From Welwitschia mirabilis (taxonomy: Eukaryota; Gnetophyta; Gnetopsida; Welwitschiales), in contig JBOZIK010000001.1 in the NCBI GenBank assembly GCA_051453625.1, forward strand, positions 279,656,763 to 279,720,762: 64,000 bases of DNA, given 5' to 3'. Positions 33,500-47,060 of the stretch are shown piece after piece. Every line of letters begins with the position of its first letter. Within the stretch, counting starts at the first letter, position 1. Made by a program: the position numbers and the translations under genes. The notes under the pieces were generated by a model. It did no database searches. It was not told where the DNA came from and was given only the letters and a program-made list of their open reading frames with translations.

Positions 33500-36479
33500 A
33501 TGACTGCTATTTTTTTCTAAAATCAAAAGAGCTTTTTTTTTTCTTTTAAGAAAGTAACATCCTTTTGCTACTCATTCATAGAATAGTAAATTACCACAAG
33601 TAAAGGAGATGCATGATTAAAACACCCAAGGATCCAATATTTTTGGCATGAAAAATATTTTCAATATTTAATACGTGTTAGTATGCCTTTCCCCTAACAT
33701 TCATGCCACAATTTCATGTGCTTTTCAAGGCATTGCAGGTTGTATTACCTCCATTTTCTTATTACTTATAAATTTCTTATGAGAGACTAATTGTTTTTTA
33801 GACTAATAATGTAGTAAGCTCTAGTGCTTATTATGTCACTTAATGAAGATTCATCGTTTTACATATTCTGAGTTATGGACCTAATTTTACCAATGTCTTT
33901 ATCTTCTAGGGCATTATGTATATAAAATTCTTTGAAAATAATTACTTATTCCTATATTTATTTCTTTTAATATTCCTTCTCTTTTACCAACAGTAGAAAA
34001 TCACTAAAGTGATGACACTTTCTATTAGAAAAGTTTCAAGAATTAAAAAGATTAAAATATGTAATCTTTTATTCATACATTATTTTTTCATCTTGANNNN
34101 NNNATACTAATGTTTACTTTGTCACATTATGTTCAGCTACATAGAACCTTCATATACTAAAATATGTATAAATAGTATCTTACTAAATTAATGATACCAT
34201 CGAATATAAAAGTTTTAGAAATCTCAAACACTAAATTTGTAATATTTTATTCATATGTTATTTCCCCTTAAGTGATAGAGATCTCTTTTACTTTTTTATA
34301 ATTATTTCACTTAAATAGAACTTTCATATACTAAACAGTATACCCTTAAGTGATAGAGATTTTTTTTACTTTTGTATAATTATTTTAGTTAAATAGAACT
34401 TTCATATACTAAATGGTAGACAAATAGTACCTTTCTAGAGTACAAGATTTAGGATACTTACTAGCACATGCTAGGATTTTTTAAAGATTAGTAGAAGGTT
34501 TTCTAACTCAACAAAATAAGGAATTAAGAGATTTAACATAGAAATCTAATAACCATTTCCTAACTATAAAGTTACTAAATGATGAAAAGAAAATTTTTTG
34601 GTTTAAGGCTTTCAAAACAATAGAGGATTTCTTAAATTTCCCTAACAGAAATAATTACACAAAATAATGTGCATGCATAACATGCAACCTAAGCTTCATG
34701 AAAATATCATGATATGATTTCATAAGATCTTTCAAATTAAGAAAATAGTGTTAATTTCTAATAAAATATATTGTAAAGAATTTTATTTGATATATTTATT
34801 AAAAAATAATTTAGACAGCCAAAAATCCACATGTTTACCTACTTCTTGACTTTAAAATTAAAGATACTTATTTCCTAGGTTTCCTATTTGCTAAGTTATC
34901 CACATTTCAACTATTAACTTCTTTTGATAAAAGAGGGAAAAGTAAGCCTTATGATATAAATAAACTCTAACTTAGGATCCTTGCTTTACAATTTAACTTC
35001 TAGTCTTTATTAAGCAATTTTTAAAGAATCTCACGCCTTTAATTTTACATAATTTGTGGAAGTTTCTCTACTACACTATATTTAAATACATTGCATTAGA
35101 ATTATTTTTTACTTTAAAATGAAATGTTATACTATCTTGTAGTTACCAATTCAAGTTTACACATGTGGATATATTTGATTAAAGATGATTATTTGATATT
35201 CTACTTTGTATAACAACCTCAATAGGCTTATTTTGTTATATATTTCTTACTCATCAACAACATTGTTAATGTAATAGAGTATTTTGTTTTGGGGTCTAAG
35301 AATGTATTCTTAGACATAACTAATGGTAAATAGTATAATTGTTTAAAATTATTTGCATGCTAACTTATTAAATACTTCATTTTTTAATTTACTAAAATTT
35401 GTATGAATTTATATTTTAATTCATAGAAACTAGAAACTAGAACTTTTTCTTTTAATTATAACCATAAATATCTTAGGAATCTATTGGATAGGACACATTC
35501 ACATGCCATGTGCCTGAAAAATTTTATTTGTCAAGGACTGTTCATAGACTTTAAACCAAATTAATGTAATTAAGATTTTGACGATTCATTTCTTTTACAA
35601 TTTAGCTATTAAAAACATGATATTCATCTTCATGAAATTTTCATTACAATGTTGACGTTTTCACTCTTTATAAGACATATGAAGCCATTTGAGATTATTA
35701 TCTTAAACTAATAATTAAAATATACAAGCTAAGAAGAACACTATCCCTAGATACCTTAGTTTTATGAAAATTTCCTATTTACTACTATTTAAGTAATAAT
35801 GCTTCTCTTTCCCTATACATTTCAAATACTTTGGAGCACATTTTAGTTTCATAATTGTTCAAAATTGATTAAGATTACAATGAAAGATTTGCTTTTAAAT
35901 GTTTCACTTTCAAGCTAAACATCTTTGTTATAGAACTCGACTTTGTTAATAGAGGAATTTGTTACAGACTATGGACATAAATTGTGAACAAATAAATAGC
36001 TTTTGGGAACACGGACAATAACTAAGGTGATAAGAAAGCATAATATCATGTTAGGTTTCATGTTTTTCTTCTACCACCATGTTTTTAGCACCATTTTCTT
36101 CTAGTGTTTATCTGCTAACCCAAGGCCACAAGTAACACACATATATAATAACAATTTGTTAAACAATATATGAAAGGGTCATTTACTAGCATAGATTTCT
36201 CTTATGAAAAATCTTCAATGAAACCAACAATAATTATTTACTAAAACATAAAGTAAATAAAATGTTATCCAAATCCAATAAAATTATATATAGTGATTCA
36301 TGATTCAACATTACCTTTAAAAAACTAGTTGTTAAAAAATACCCATTGCTTTGTAATATAAATATAAATATCTAAATTCTTTCTAAAGTTAAACGTTTTT
36401 CCTAATTTTTTGTACTTTACATAAAGAATTAGTAAGCTTGCTAATTTCATTTACTTCTGCTAACTAAATTAGAATCTTA
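33500..36479. other. AT-rich DNA with no recognisable gene, with a 7-N gap
   Basis: No family motif found on either strand. There is a 7-base gap at 34097-34103 and a local duplication at 34264-34421. A string like a plant splice acceptor (aaggcattgcaggttgt, 33729-33745) was noted but has no exon-like partner. Confidence 0.5.
34264..34421. repeat. Tandem duplication, 79-bp unit, with a partial third copy
   Basis: Units at 34264 and 34343 both begin cccttaagtgatagagat and end catatactaaa-agta. A more diverged partial copy (acatagaaccttcatatact) stands at about 34140-34160. Confidence 0.9.
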
Positions 36480-37560
36480 TGCCTCTCCTTTTGAAAGCTA
36501 CATTTCTAAATTGAAGCCCAAACAGTCAAGACAACTGCTTAGCTCATAGCTTATGCCTCTGCTTTGTCTTTTGTAAACGCCTTTCATCCATTGAAAGAAG
36601 CGATTCAAGAAACTTGTGTTGTTGGTATGTACTGAGAGATGAAGCTTTTATGTTTGGTCATTATCTTTAGAGCAGCCATTAACTCTCATCTTCACAGGGT
36701 TTGTCACAATGCAACGTATTTCTTTCATTTCCTTTCTTTCATGTCTATGTTAATGCTTTATGCTAAACTTTACTAAGTAGTTTGTTAAGAAATTTCCTTT
36801 TCATTGTTATTAGTTTGATGGCCTCTGTGATTTTATTGTCTGTGATTTCAAGCGGTTGGAAAAATGATGATATTCTTGTGCAGAGCTAAGAGGTCTAAGA
36901 GGCTGCAGATGTGCCAGTTAACTCAACTCTGGAGTAAAAACGCGTTATAATGGGTACTTATGTTTATGAATTGATTTTTAAGTTTCTTTTAAATCGTATG
37001 CTTAGCTATGAAATTCTTATTGATAATCTACATGCTTGCAGTGGACACGACAGTGCTTTTATTTTTTGTGTTTCAGAATGTTACATTGTTATGCCTGTAT
37101 AAAATCTTTAATCACTATGAAAGGATATTTCTGCAATGATTTACATCTCTCCAATAAGTTTCAATCGCATACATGATGATGGTGTACGCAGGATATTATA
37201 TTATGCATATCGATTAAAATTTGACGTGGGTAAATATTTATGGAGATTATAGATTCCTAGTTACATTTGGACATATGGGATTAGTCCTCAATGAGAACTA
37301 CAACGTTATCACTTGTCTTTTTTTTTACTAGAGTTTAGTGGACCCTGGAAATGGTACAGAGAAATCTGTTATGAGGAAATCGTAGACTCACAAATGAAAG
37401 AAAGATACCTGTTAATATCTAAACGAACAGAATTCCTGTGATATTGTTTTTTGTTGCTATAACTGAACTTGGATGCATACGTTTTATTTTAAAACGTTCT
37501 TCTCATTTTTCAAATTACAGTTTCTGAGACACATGCCTGTCTGAGAAACATGGAGAGGGT
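36480..37560 (+). ncRNA. Candidate spliced transcript (non-coding or UTR), CpG-retaining
   Basis: This stretch differs from its surroundings: it is less repetitive, holds many CpG (aaacgcgtt, acacgac, caatcgcat, gtacgcagg, atatcgat, tgacgtgg, caacgtt, aatcgtag, aaacgaac, atacgt, aaacgtt) and has strings that look like plant splice sites. Donor: gttgttg/gtatgtact at 36624/36625. Acceptors: attcttgtgcag/agc at 36884, acatgcttgcag/tgg at 37040, tttgtgtttcag/aatg at 37076, and ttcaaattacag/ttt at 37521. T-rich intron-like sequence precedes each acceptor. No frame stays open across them, so a long non-coding RNA, a UTR or a decayed gene are the options. Transcription is an inference only. Confidence 0.35.
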
Positions 37561-38844
37561 GATTAGTTGGTAAAACTATGAGAAGCTTGGTCTTGTTAAA
37601 GGACCGTTTTTGGAGTACAATAAAAATTATGAGGAGAAATAAAAACAAGAGTGACAGGACTTAGGATTCCTCAAGAAGGGTCTCAAACTAGAGTAAGAAT
37701 CCACTAAAGAGGAGAATTAGAGAAAGAGGGATTGTCCTATAGAGCTTCAAAGCTTATACACTCCATAATTGCAAACTTATAAACGCTAGGAAAAGAAAAG
37801 AGTGATATAACCAAAAACTTTCTCATTGCAAAACTTACATAGCTGAAAAAGAATTCTTCCTTGAAGAGAAGACTATTTCCACTTTCGCACTTGATAGATC
37901 TAAAGGATTGTTAATACTAAGAAGAGAACAAATATGATAGCACATAGTCTGATGTAAGCATTTTGTAGTCCAGACTAAGTATACTTAGTAAGTGAAAGGT
38001 GGTGAGTAAGAGATCATAGAAACACAAGAATTTTTAGAGGCATAGGAGATTCCCAAAAACTAAGGAAGATGTGCCGCTAAGATTTATCAAAACAACATAC
38101 TTCCCAATTTTTATTCACTCTCATGGGGTTTCATGTGAACTTACACTTGCACAAACATGAAGGATTAATATCAAGAAAACAACAGTTATTTTTGCACCAC
38201 CACGAATTATGAAGATTGACTATTGTGAAAACCTTGGAAGGAACAAAGGTGGGAGACTAAATTTAAAATTTGTTTTCTAAATATCACAAACTCAATTAAC
38301 ACGTTTTTTGCTAAGAGAGAGACTATCCAATCCATCAAATAGATGGATGAGAATGAAGCAAATAGAAGCCATGAGTAGGATGATGCCTAATATAACACCA
38401 TCACTTTTAAGTAGCCTGAAGAAAGGAAAGCATTTGAGTTTAATTTGAGAAGGTATGAAAATGATTATCTACAAACGTAAAGAGCTATAGGAATAACTAA
38501 ATTTAGAAGTGGTAGAGGCCATAACATAGTGGACTAAAATTGTTTAACTTTCATTGCCGCTAAAGATTCCAGTGATCTAATAAAAGAAAAGCATCTTTCC
38601 TTGAGTAAAACTATTTTAGGTTACTAGTCCACTATGAACTTTAGGTTCTTTTATATAAATGTCCAATAAAAACCTATTAAATCCTTTAAAATTGAAATAG
38701 TTAGAACTCTATAAAAAATTGTAAAGCAAGGCATCAAAGTTATTGTATGAAGTTTTGAGTGAAGCTAGTATTTGAATGAAATCAAACTATAATGAAACCA
38801 AGTGAGGACCTAGTGTCATTCTTTCACAAGAACAATGTAGGTAG
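37561..38844. other. Unassigned sequence with above-background CpG
   Basis: No domain recognised. The stretch taggattcctcaagaaggg (37663-37681) resembles taggatttctcaagaagaag at 44021 and 47119, so part of this may be leader sequence of the element family found there. CpG remains at several places (aaacgct, tttcgcac, gtgccgct, cacgaatt, aaacgtaa, ttgccgct). Confidence 0.4.
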
Positions 38845-40143
38845 CTAAAATAGTTAAACACACAAACAATACTACAAATAAATTAAAGTAAACCTACAAA
38901 TTAAGAGAGTGAGAAGAAAAACTTCTTCAAAGAGTGAAAGTAGAGAAATGAACTAACACTTACAAAACTAACTTGAATATTTCCATAAGTAAAAGCTTTT
39001 TAATAAATGATATAACATAATTCCTCTTAAACCTTAACTTACCAAGTTCGTTATTGCTTGGATAGTGGTAACATAATCTCATTCACCACATGAGTGGCAA
39101 TGAAATCCCTGTGTTAGTTTTGATCCTTCATAGCCTGCTCATAAGCATGATAAGTAGGATTTAACTCTTAAGAACCATGAAACAATTACACATTAAGAAT
39201 CAAAATATGAACAAAGAGATTCACTCAAAAATATTTATAACTTGATGTTTACATAGTTGAAAATCAAGCATTCTAAGTATGAAGTAATGCACACTCAAAA
39301 TTAAGAAAGGGAAACTAATTTTTATTAAAAAATAAGAGCTACATTACATCAAAGAAGAAGACTTAAACTAAGAAAACATCAAGCTAGCTTTGAGGATAGC
39401 CCACTATCAGAGAGAGAGTTTAAAATAACATCATGAAGATTTTTTATTCTAAAGCTTTTGCCAATAAGAGATTAATAGATATTCTACCTTTTTACAATGA
39501 GGGGCTCTTGGCCCTTTTTATAGGCAAAGATAGGGCTGAGGTGGTTAGGATCCTTTGGCTTGTAGTATTAGGTGGATGGTTATAATTTTTTATTAGGTAT
39601 CATTAGGTGGGATGGTTATAATTCTTACTCTTTTAATGTTTAGTAGAGGTTGTTATGATGAGATTAACACATGTTCTTTAGAACTAGATTCCTCTACCAA
39701 CCAATGTAATCATCACATGGCTTCAATGTTACCTCCACATGCTAGTACCACATGTAACTATTATATGTATCTCAATGTTACCACCACATATCATTAAAGG
39801 TAATAGTTGATTTTGATGTAGTAATTAACCAAGCTCACAACCATAAATGACTTACTTCTCCCTTAAAAATCTAGGCTATAAGTCTAAAGATAATTGCTTT
39901 CATCTGATTGATGCTACTATATAAGTATTTAGCACCACCCACATTTTTATCAAGATTTGCACCAATTTGTAACATTTGCTCTAGAATGCATTTAAATTCC
40001 TGAAAATTTCATGGGAAAATTCATAAGATCAAGTGTGTCATAGAAAATAGCATAAGACGTATTAAAATAGTTAAATTAATATCTTCACTTTGATGAATTG
40101 GCCTAATATACTTAAGACAAATGCCAATTTTTACATGTTAGCA
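38845..40143 (-). repeat. Third copy of the Athila-like LTR
   Basis: Aligns with 18360-19529 and 24720-25830, sharing the agttaaacac-type start, gatataacacaa-ttcct, taccaagttc, cattcaccacat, aagaagaagacttaa and gcctaatatacttaagac blocks. The outer ~230 bases of the other copies are missing. The inner end is at tgttagca (40143). Confidence 0.8.
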
Positions 40144-41958
40144 CATCCCTCAACTAGACTTTTGCTAGTCTCTTAGCAAAGAGTTGATAAAGAATGACTT
40201 ACATAGAAAACTTGCTAAGAAAAACATTTAAGTAGGATGTAAGAATGACGATGACTTTAAAAAATTTTTACCAATTGTTTTGAAAAATAAGGCATTAAAA
40301 TAAAAAAATCCTTTGAATAATGCAAATGCCATACCCTTTAAACAAAGTTAAACTTTATCCTCAAACTTAGAAAAGGTATGAAAATAAAAATTTTAAGAAC
40401 AAATTAATGCAATCATTTGGAAGAAATAAGATTTTATACATGTCTTTTTATTAAAGCTAGGAAAGGGAAAAGTACAAAGTAATGCAAACTGAGATATAAT
40501 GCATAAGAAAGAAAAACATTGAAAAAATGCATGAAGTGGAAGGAAATTCTATGAAAAATTGCTAAGTAATGAGGCTTTACAAATGATTGTTGTAGATGAA
40601 AGGGAGACAAATGAAAGGTAAAATTTTAAAAGGAAAAAGATGTAGAAATGAAGAAAAATGTAAAAATGTAAATGAAGATGATGAAGTAAGTGCTAACATG
40701 GGATAGAAAGGGGATGAAAACCAAGTTATAACTTGTTTTTATGAAATATCATGATCTTTTAATAACCTACAATACATGTGGATCTAAATAAGAGACTTTT
40801 TAAGAAAACATAAGGTGATCAAAGGAGAAATGGATAACAATACTTTTTTTAATAGCAGAAGCCCCTGAGTTTAGAATAATGAATAAGTAAGGATGCAAGG
40901 GTTATAGAAACATAATAGATGAGGTGATAAAGTGATGGATCAGGATGAATAAAAATTTAGTGAGATTAAATCCAAAGGGTTGTTTGACCTCAATGCCATT
41001 TTATACTAACTCAATCCTAGCATGGATTATGGTAGGAAAGATTTCATTAAACAAACATACATTTACCTTTAAGTATGCTCTCTCATAGAGATGGAAGGCT
41101 GAACACATGTGATATGGGATAGCGAAATGAATGGAAATGAGGTGAAAAATACAATTAACATCCTACTATGCATGCTATGAATAAAAGAGAGTATGAAACT
41201 AAAGTAATGGCCTAAAAAAGTTTATTTAATTATGGATTTAAGTTAAAATAAGGCAAGGCATTAATAATGTAAATTCGTGCAAATCACAAGTAGTAAAAAA
41301 AATCTTATGTAACAAATGTTAAAATACGAAAATCACAAGAAGTCTCTAATCCCACCTTAAGTTCTTTCTAGTATTAAACCCTTCTAAAATACTAAATCAC
41401 ATCTTTCAAGAATTTGATCATATTGAGCATTCAATGTTGTGTCACTTTCTTCTAACAAAGTTAAGCATTTTGTACATGAAAAAGTTAGTGCTAGATTATC
41501 GACAAGCTTTTACAACTCCAATGCAATTGAATGTAGAACTAATAAACCATTAAAGTTGCATTACTAGGACACATCTATAGCCATAATGTGATTAACTAAA
41601 CCTAATAAAATTAAACAACAAAGAAATTATTCTTGAGAAAAGAGATTTTTTTTTCATTTTTTAAATCTAAGCACATAAAAGGGGTTATTAGCTTATGAGT
41701 CTAATAAAGAAATAATATTATCCTCATAAATAATAAAAGAAAAATATCTTATGAAAATAGAAAAGCTACCTTTTCTTTTTTTTTATTCCAAATTTGAGAA
41801 ATTAAATAAATATAAGCCTTTAATGAAATAACTCAAAGATAAAGATAACTTACTCTTGAAAATCAAGGATTCACCTAATCTCAACCAAATCATGGCATGA
41901 CAAAAATCGCTTATTCTTGTTTATGCAAAAGGCTATTACGTAGGATTGGTAAGTGTAA
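40144..41958 (-). mobile_element. Inner flank of a truncated Athila-like element
   Basis: Matches 19530-20920 in order, from catccctcaactagactttt to aaggctattac. The complement of catccctcaac reads GTTGAGGGATG and is a fair polypurine tract just outside the LTR start, which again places the element on the minus strand. Nothing of gag or protease follows after 41958, so the element is cut off there. Confidence 0.7.
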
Positions 41959-44000
41959 CACCTTAACTTTAGTTATACTAATTAAGAATTTTTAATTTTT
42001 TTTAAGATTATTAACTAACATGCACACCAGAACCTAGGTCAATTTCTACTCAGAACTTATTAAAACATTATAAGACTTAAAATAATTAAATAATATGATT
42101 ACTACTTAATTATAAACCCTTTTGGTTTACATACAATAATGATGTCAAATTTGTATCTTATATTTATTAATAACTTTTGTTTTAGCCACACAAAGATATT
42201 TTGTACATAATCGATGGGATGTTAACTTGTTTTATCACATACATAGATAAGTTTTAGAATAGTTCCTAACCAATATAATAGGAAGTTACAACTCCCATTA
42301 ATATCATTTCAATATTATAGTTAACCATCCTCTAGATTGGAGTTAGTTTTACCTTAGATTCTAAATTATATAAACATGGTTGAAATCAACTTAATAGGCT
42401 TAGACTTCACCTTGATATACCCACAATATAGGTAATAGCTAATACATGAGTTAGATGCATGCTTACAAATGAACCCCTCTTCCTTGAATCATCTCAGAAT
42501 GGTGTAACATAATCCTTTGATATCAAGGGCTTAAGATATTAATTTGGAGTAAGTTTATACATGGGTAGGATAGGAGATTGGTGATTAAATCCACTTCTAG
42601 AAGAGTTTACAAATAAAAGTATAATGCAACCTATCTTAATCTAAGTATGAAAATGAATGACTATTAAGATTATCTTGATTTGGTTGAATGAATATACCAT
42701 ACAAATGCAAGTATACAATTATGTGAATATTTAATAGATTTTTTACCTAGTATAAATAATTCTAATCATCATTGGATTTATTTTGTGAAAACAATCATAC
42801 AGAAGAAAAATAGAGTATATAAGCATCATTTGATTTTACATAAAAGGAAAATAATACATTTTCAAAACATAATAGTAAAGATAAATTAAAGGAAACATCC
42901 CTTTGTTTTTCTACATTATAATAATTCTTTTCAAATAAAACACATTAATACATCCAAATTTTGTTCTAGAAACATGATCCATTTATGGAACTAAGACAAC
43001 TTCTAAACCACCTTTATAAATTCCAGGCATCTATACCAAAATAGAGTTAATTAAAATATATATATATATATATATTATCAAAAAAACATTAATAAAGCTA
43101 GAAAATTGGGCTACACAAATTTAGAATTATTAAGTAAATAAACCTAATGTTTATGCTTAAAATGCAAAAATAATGGTTTAAATATTCATAAATAGTATAT
43201 AAAAATAAAAAACAAATTTCAAGTTAACTAGTAATCATATGTATTATTTTAAATAATTTAATACCTATATTAAGTAATTTTTTGTAATTATTAAAATTAT
43301 TCACAAGCTTTATTAGCTCTTAAAGTCATTAAAACTAAACATTTATAATTAATTATTTAAAAATATAAAATAAATTATATTTAATTTTCTTAACTTAGAC
43401 TCATAATATTATCCTTAAAAATTAATTTTATTAAATTTAAATTAATATAGGAACATTTTAAAGGGTCAAATTTTGATTATAAAGACTGCTTAAATTTTGG
43501 AATTGCTAAAATAATCTCCTACACTAAAATGGTCATAATGTTTAATCTACTTGAAGTATTTAAATGAATAAATACTTTATGGAAAGATTATTGAATTCTC
43601 TATAACTTAAATACTTTTTTTTTTTCTAGGACTACTTGTTAAGTTCTAAAACTAAATCTTTTTACTTACTATTTTCTACTTACAATTTTTGAGTTATTTT
43701 CATAGAATAAATTTCAAAAATTTATTTAATCTTAGAAAGATTAATATTATAAAATTTTTAAATTCATAACATGATTCTAAAATTACATTTAAAAAAATTT
43801 ATAAATATTCATTTATCATTAAATGAGCTATAGCTTTCTTAAATTATGTTTCACTTTTAGCAAAAATCAAACTCTAACCACACTAAGGATATGATAACTC
43901 ATGCTTACCAAAATTAATGACTAAAAATTCATAATAAAATAAGTATAAAAATTATATAAAATAAATTATAAATAACAAAAGTTTAACTTATGATAATAAT
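41959..44000. other. AT-rich DNA with a (TA)n microsatellite
   Basis: No coding motif on either strand. An alternating (at)n run spans about 43056-43075. Nothing else noted. Confidence 0.5.
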
Positions 44001-44639
44001 CAATGAAACAAATGCTAAGAGCCTTAGGATTTCTCAAGAAGAAGTGCCTAGGCTAAATGGATTTTGGGGATTAGAATCATTCATCTAAACAAGGACTCTA
44101 ATGTTAATTTGATGTGAAATGAATATAAGATGCATTTGATAAGTAATATAATGTAAAGCAACATAGAAATTTAAAATTATACTGAAAGTCTAGTCACTTG
44201 GCCAAAATATTCATTGGTAATCCCCTCAACTAAGCATGTAAAGATATCCCTCAAATCTCTCTCTTATTTGATGGAAGGCATTATGTTTGTAGAATATCTA
44301 ATTGTTCTAGTAAAGTATCATATTCATTTGACGAAAAATGATTGAATCTTAAGTGAAGAAAACTTAACTTAGCATAGAGGTTTATTACTAATTTAATCTT
44401 TATTAAATACAAAGAAAAATAAATTGTAATAGGGTTATTAAAGAAGATGGACATGCATTTCATAGATATAATGAATGTAATAAGGTTTATCTTCAAAGAA
44501 TATTCATTAAAAAGACATGTAAGAAGAGAAGCAGCCAATATATTTCTTCACATATAAAGTTTCAATAGAAAATATGAAAGTAGCATGTTAAAAGATTGAA
44601 ACAATGAATATATGTCAATCCAGTTGGATACCTTATCAA

Positions 44640-45350
44640 AAATTAATACTATGAAATGATGATGATTAATTCTAGCACCTTTATATCTATGGACCATTTT
44701 AAAGTAGTTGATGTTTTTATGACTTGGGAATATTAAGGTTTTGATACTAGTGGATTTTAATTTGGGGATAAGGTATTGTCTCAAAATGAAGGATAAAATA
44801 AAGAAATGAACCACTTGAACCAATAACCAACTTACTATAAATGCAATATAAGTTTTAGGAAATTTTAATAGTATTACTCTAGAAGATGATATTCTTTAAA
44901 GATTTTGAGTTTGTTTATAATGAATTCCCTTAGCATCTTAACATTTTAATAATGGGAGTTGTATAGTCTTTAGCCTATTGGTTTTCTAAAATTTTTTAGA
45001 AAGTAAAAATTTTTATACAAATTTACAAGTTAATAAAAACTTGTTGCATTAAACTTATCTTACAGAGTATTAAGATCCCATTAGGTTTATTCCCATAATA
45101 TTATGTAATATCTATGCATGTTAAAGGGTTTTGAAAGGCCCTTTTTCTGGTGCTAAAAGGAATCTATTTACATTTCTATTTTTTACATAATTTCCTCTAT
45201 AAACTTTAGTAAGGATATAAATATTGTGTTTAATATTTAACTATTATTCATTAAGTTAAATCCTTATAATTATGGAATTATGTTCTAAAATGATTAATAC
45301 TTGGATTCTTATTTATAGATCATCCTAAGATACTTAGTCTTTTATATAGA
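44640..45350 (+). pseudogene. Copia gag/protease fragment, arm 1 (plus)
   Basis: Plus strand reads MDHFKVVDVFMTWEY, G-F-D-T-S-G-F, F-G-D-K-V-L-S-Q-N-E-G and T-Y-Y-K-C-N. This matches the better preserved arm at 47740 and the inverted arm at 47060-46330. Y-Y-K-C-N is the start of a decayed CCHC zinc knuckle (TGT to TAT). The part after it would be the start of protease. Fragmentary. Confidence 0.65.
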
Positions 45351-46329
45351 TGAATAATTCAACAAAACTAGTATCACTACTTAATTCATAATGTCACTAA
45401 CATTTTAGATCTTTTTAAAACATATTTAAGGGACTTGAAGAAATGATTAGAGAATATTAATATCAAAAAAGTTCTTTTAATATGCATGAAAAATTATTAT
45501 CCATAAGAGAAAATATCAAGTAAGACTAATTTATTATCAAGATAAATTACTAATCATAAAAGGATTTTACATATAAGTAATAAATTATTCACTTTAGATT
45601 CCAAATGACATGAGTATATTTATATATAGAATGAATCATATTATATTAAAATGAAGAAAAATATAGAATAATATAAAATATATTTTAAAATTAATACAAC
45701 AATCATCTAAACCTTAGCAATACATTAAAGGAAATAACTCTAACTACTAAATATACAGGAACATTTTAAATGAACTATTACATTATAAGTAATCATAATT
45801 GCATTAATAGTGAACAAAAAATAAGATCCACTAATGAAAACATTACAACAAACTAATAATCCATTTTAAAGTTAGTCCATAGACTTAGCGAGGTAGATAC
45901 CTTATAAAATAATCAATTTTAGCCTTATCTTACAAGAAAAAAGTATTAGATACTCATGACGAAACAAATCTCATTATAGTCATGGAAAATATAAATGTTA
46001 AAACAGTCATTTAAGGATAGAACAGAGTGAATACAATGTACCATAATGAAATATGAAATAGATTACCTTAATTCTTAGGGAATTTTATGCTTATATAACT
46101 AAGGATTAAATTGTTGTTTATGATTTTACATATTTGGTATGTTAACATACCTGAAATCTTGTTATGATTAATTTTCTTAGCATCAGGATTAATCAAGTTA
46201 AACATTTTTTCCCCTTCTAGAATGTTAATGATACCATGAATGAAGTAGTAGCACTACTCTTATTGGGTTCTTTACAAGACCAAAGATTTGGTATTTAAGT
46301 ATGATCTATAAAATAAATAAAATCCAACT

Positions 46330-47060
46330 ATCAATAATATTAAAAACTAATTTAGTAATTACAAGGATTAAACTTAATTAATGATAATTAAATGTTAGAC
46401 ATGATAGTTATAACCTTAAGATATTCTATGTACTAAAGTTTATAGAGGAAAATATGTAAAATTAAACATGTAAATAGGATTGTTTTAGCACTACAAGAAA
46501 GGCCTTTTAAATCCCTTTAATATGTAGAAACCTTGCCCTATATCATTGGAAAAAACCTGATGCAATGTTAATACTATGTAAGATAAGTTTAATGCGATGA
46601 GTGTTTAAGAACTTTTATATCTACATAAACATTTTTACCTTCTAAAACATTTTAACAATTAAAGAGACATAGACTATACTAGTACCATTATTAATATCAA
46701 ATGATGTTAAGATAATCCATTATGAATAAATCCAAAATGACTAAAGAATATCATCCTCTAGAGTAACAATGTTACAATTTCCAAAAAACTCATCCTTGTT
46801 AAAGTAGTTATCATCATACATATGTAATAAATAGTTTCTCTTTACATGCCCTTTTTTATTGCATTTATCATTGGTTGGTTATTGGTTTTTTTTTTCTTAT
46901 TTTGACCTTCATTTTTACATAATGCCTTAGTTCCAAATGAAAATCCACTAGTCTTAAAACCTTTTTATTCTCATATCCTAAAGATACCAACTGCTTTATC
47001 ATATCCCATGAATACAAAGTTACTACTACTAATTACTAGCATTTCATAACCCTAATTTTT
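46330..47060 (-). pseudogene. Copia gag/protease fragment, arm 2 (minus)
   Basis: Minus strand reads M-G-Y-D-K-A-V-G-I-F, T-S-G-F-S-F-G-T-K-A-L, then NDKCNKKGHVKRNYLLHMYD. The last piece is a zinc knuckle of the copia gag type (C-x-x-C-x-x-x-G-H-x-x-x-x-C) with the first and last Cys lost. It is the inverse of arm 1. Confidence 0.7.

Noticed and set aside
44281-44538. Minus-strand frame with LHLRFNHFSSNEYD, similar in 47385-47579, like a copia GAG-pre-integrase block
   Set aside because: The match is short and its place between the primer-site-like string and a plus-strand gag arm does not fit copia order. Conservation is explained by the tandem duplication.
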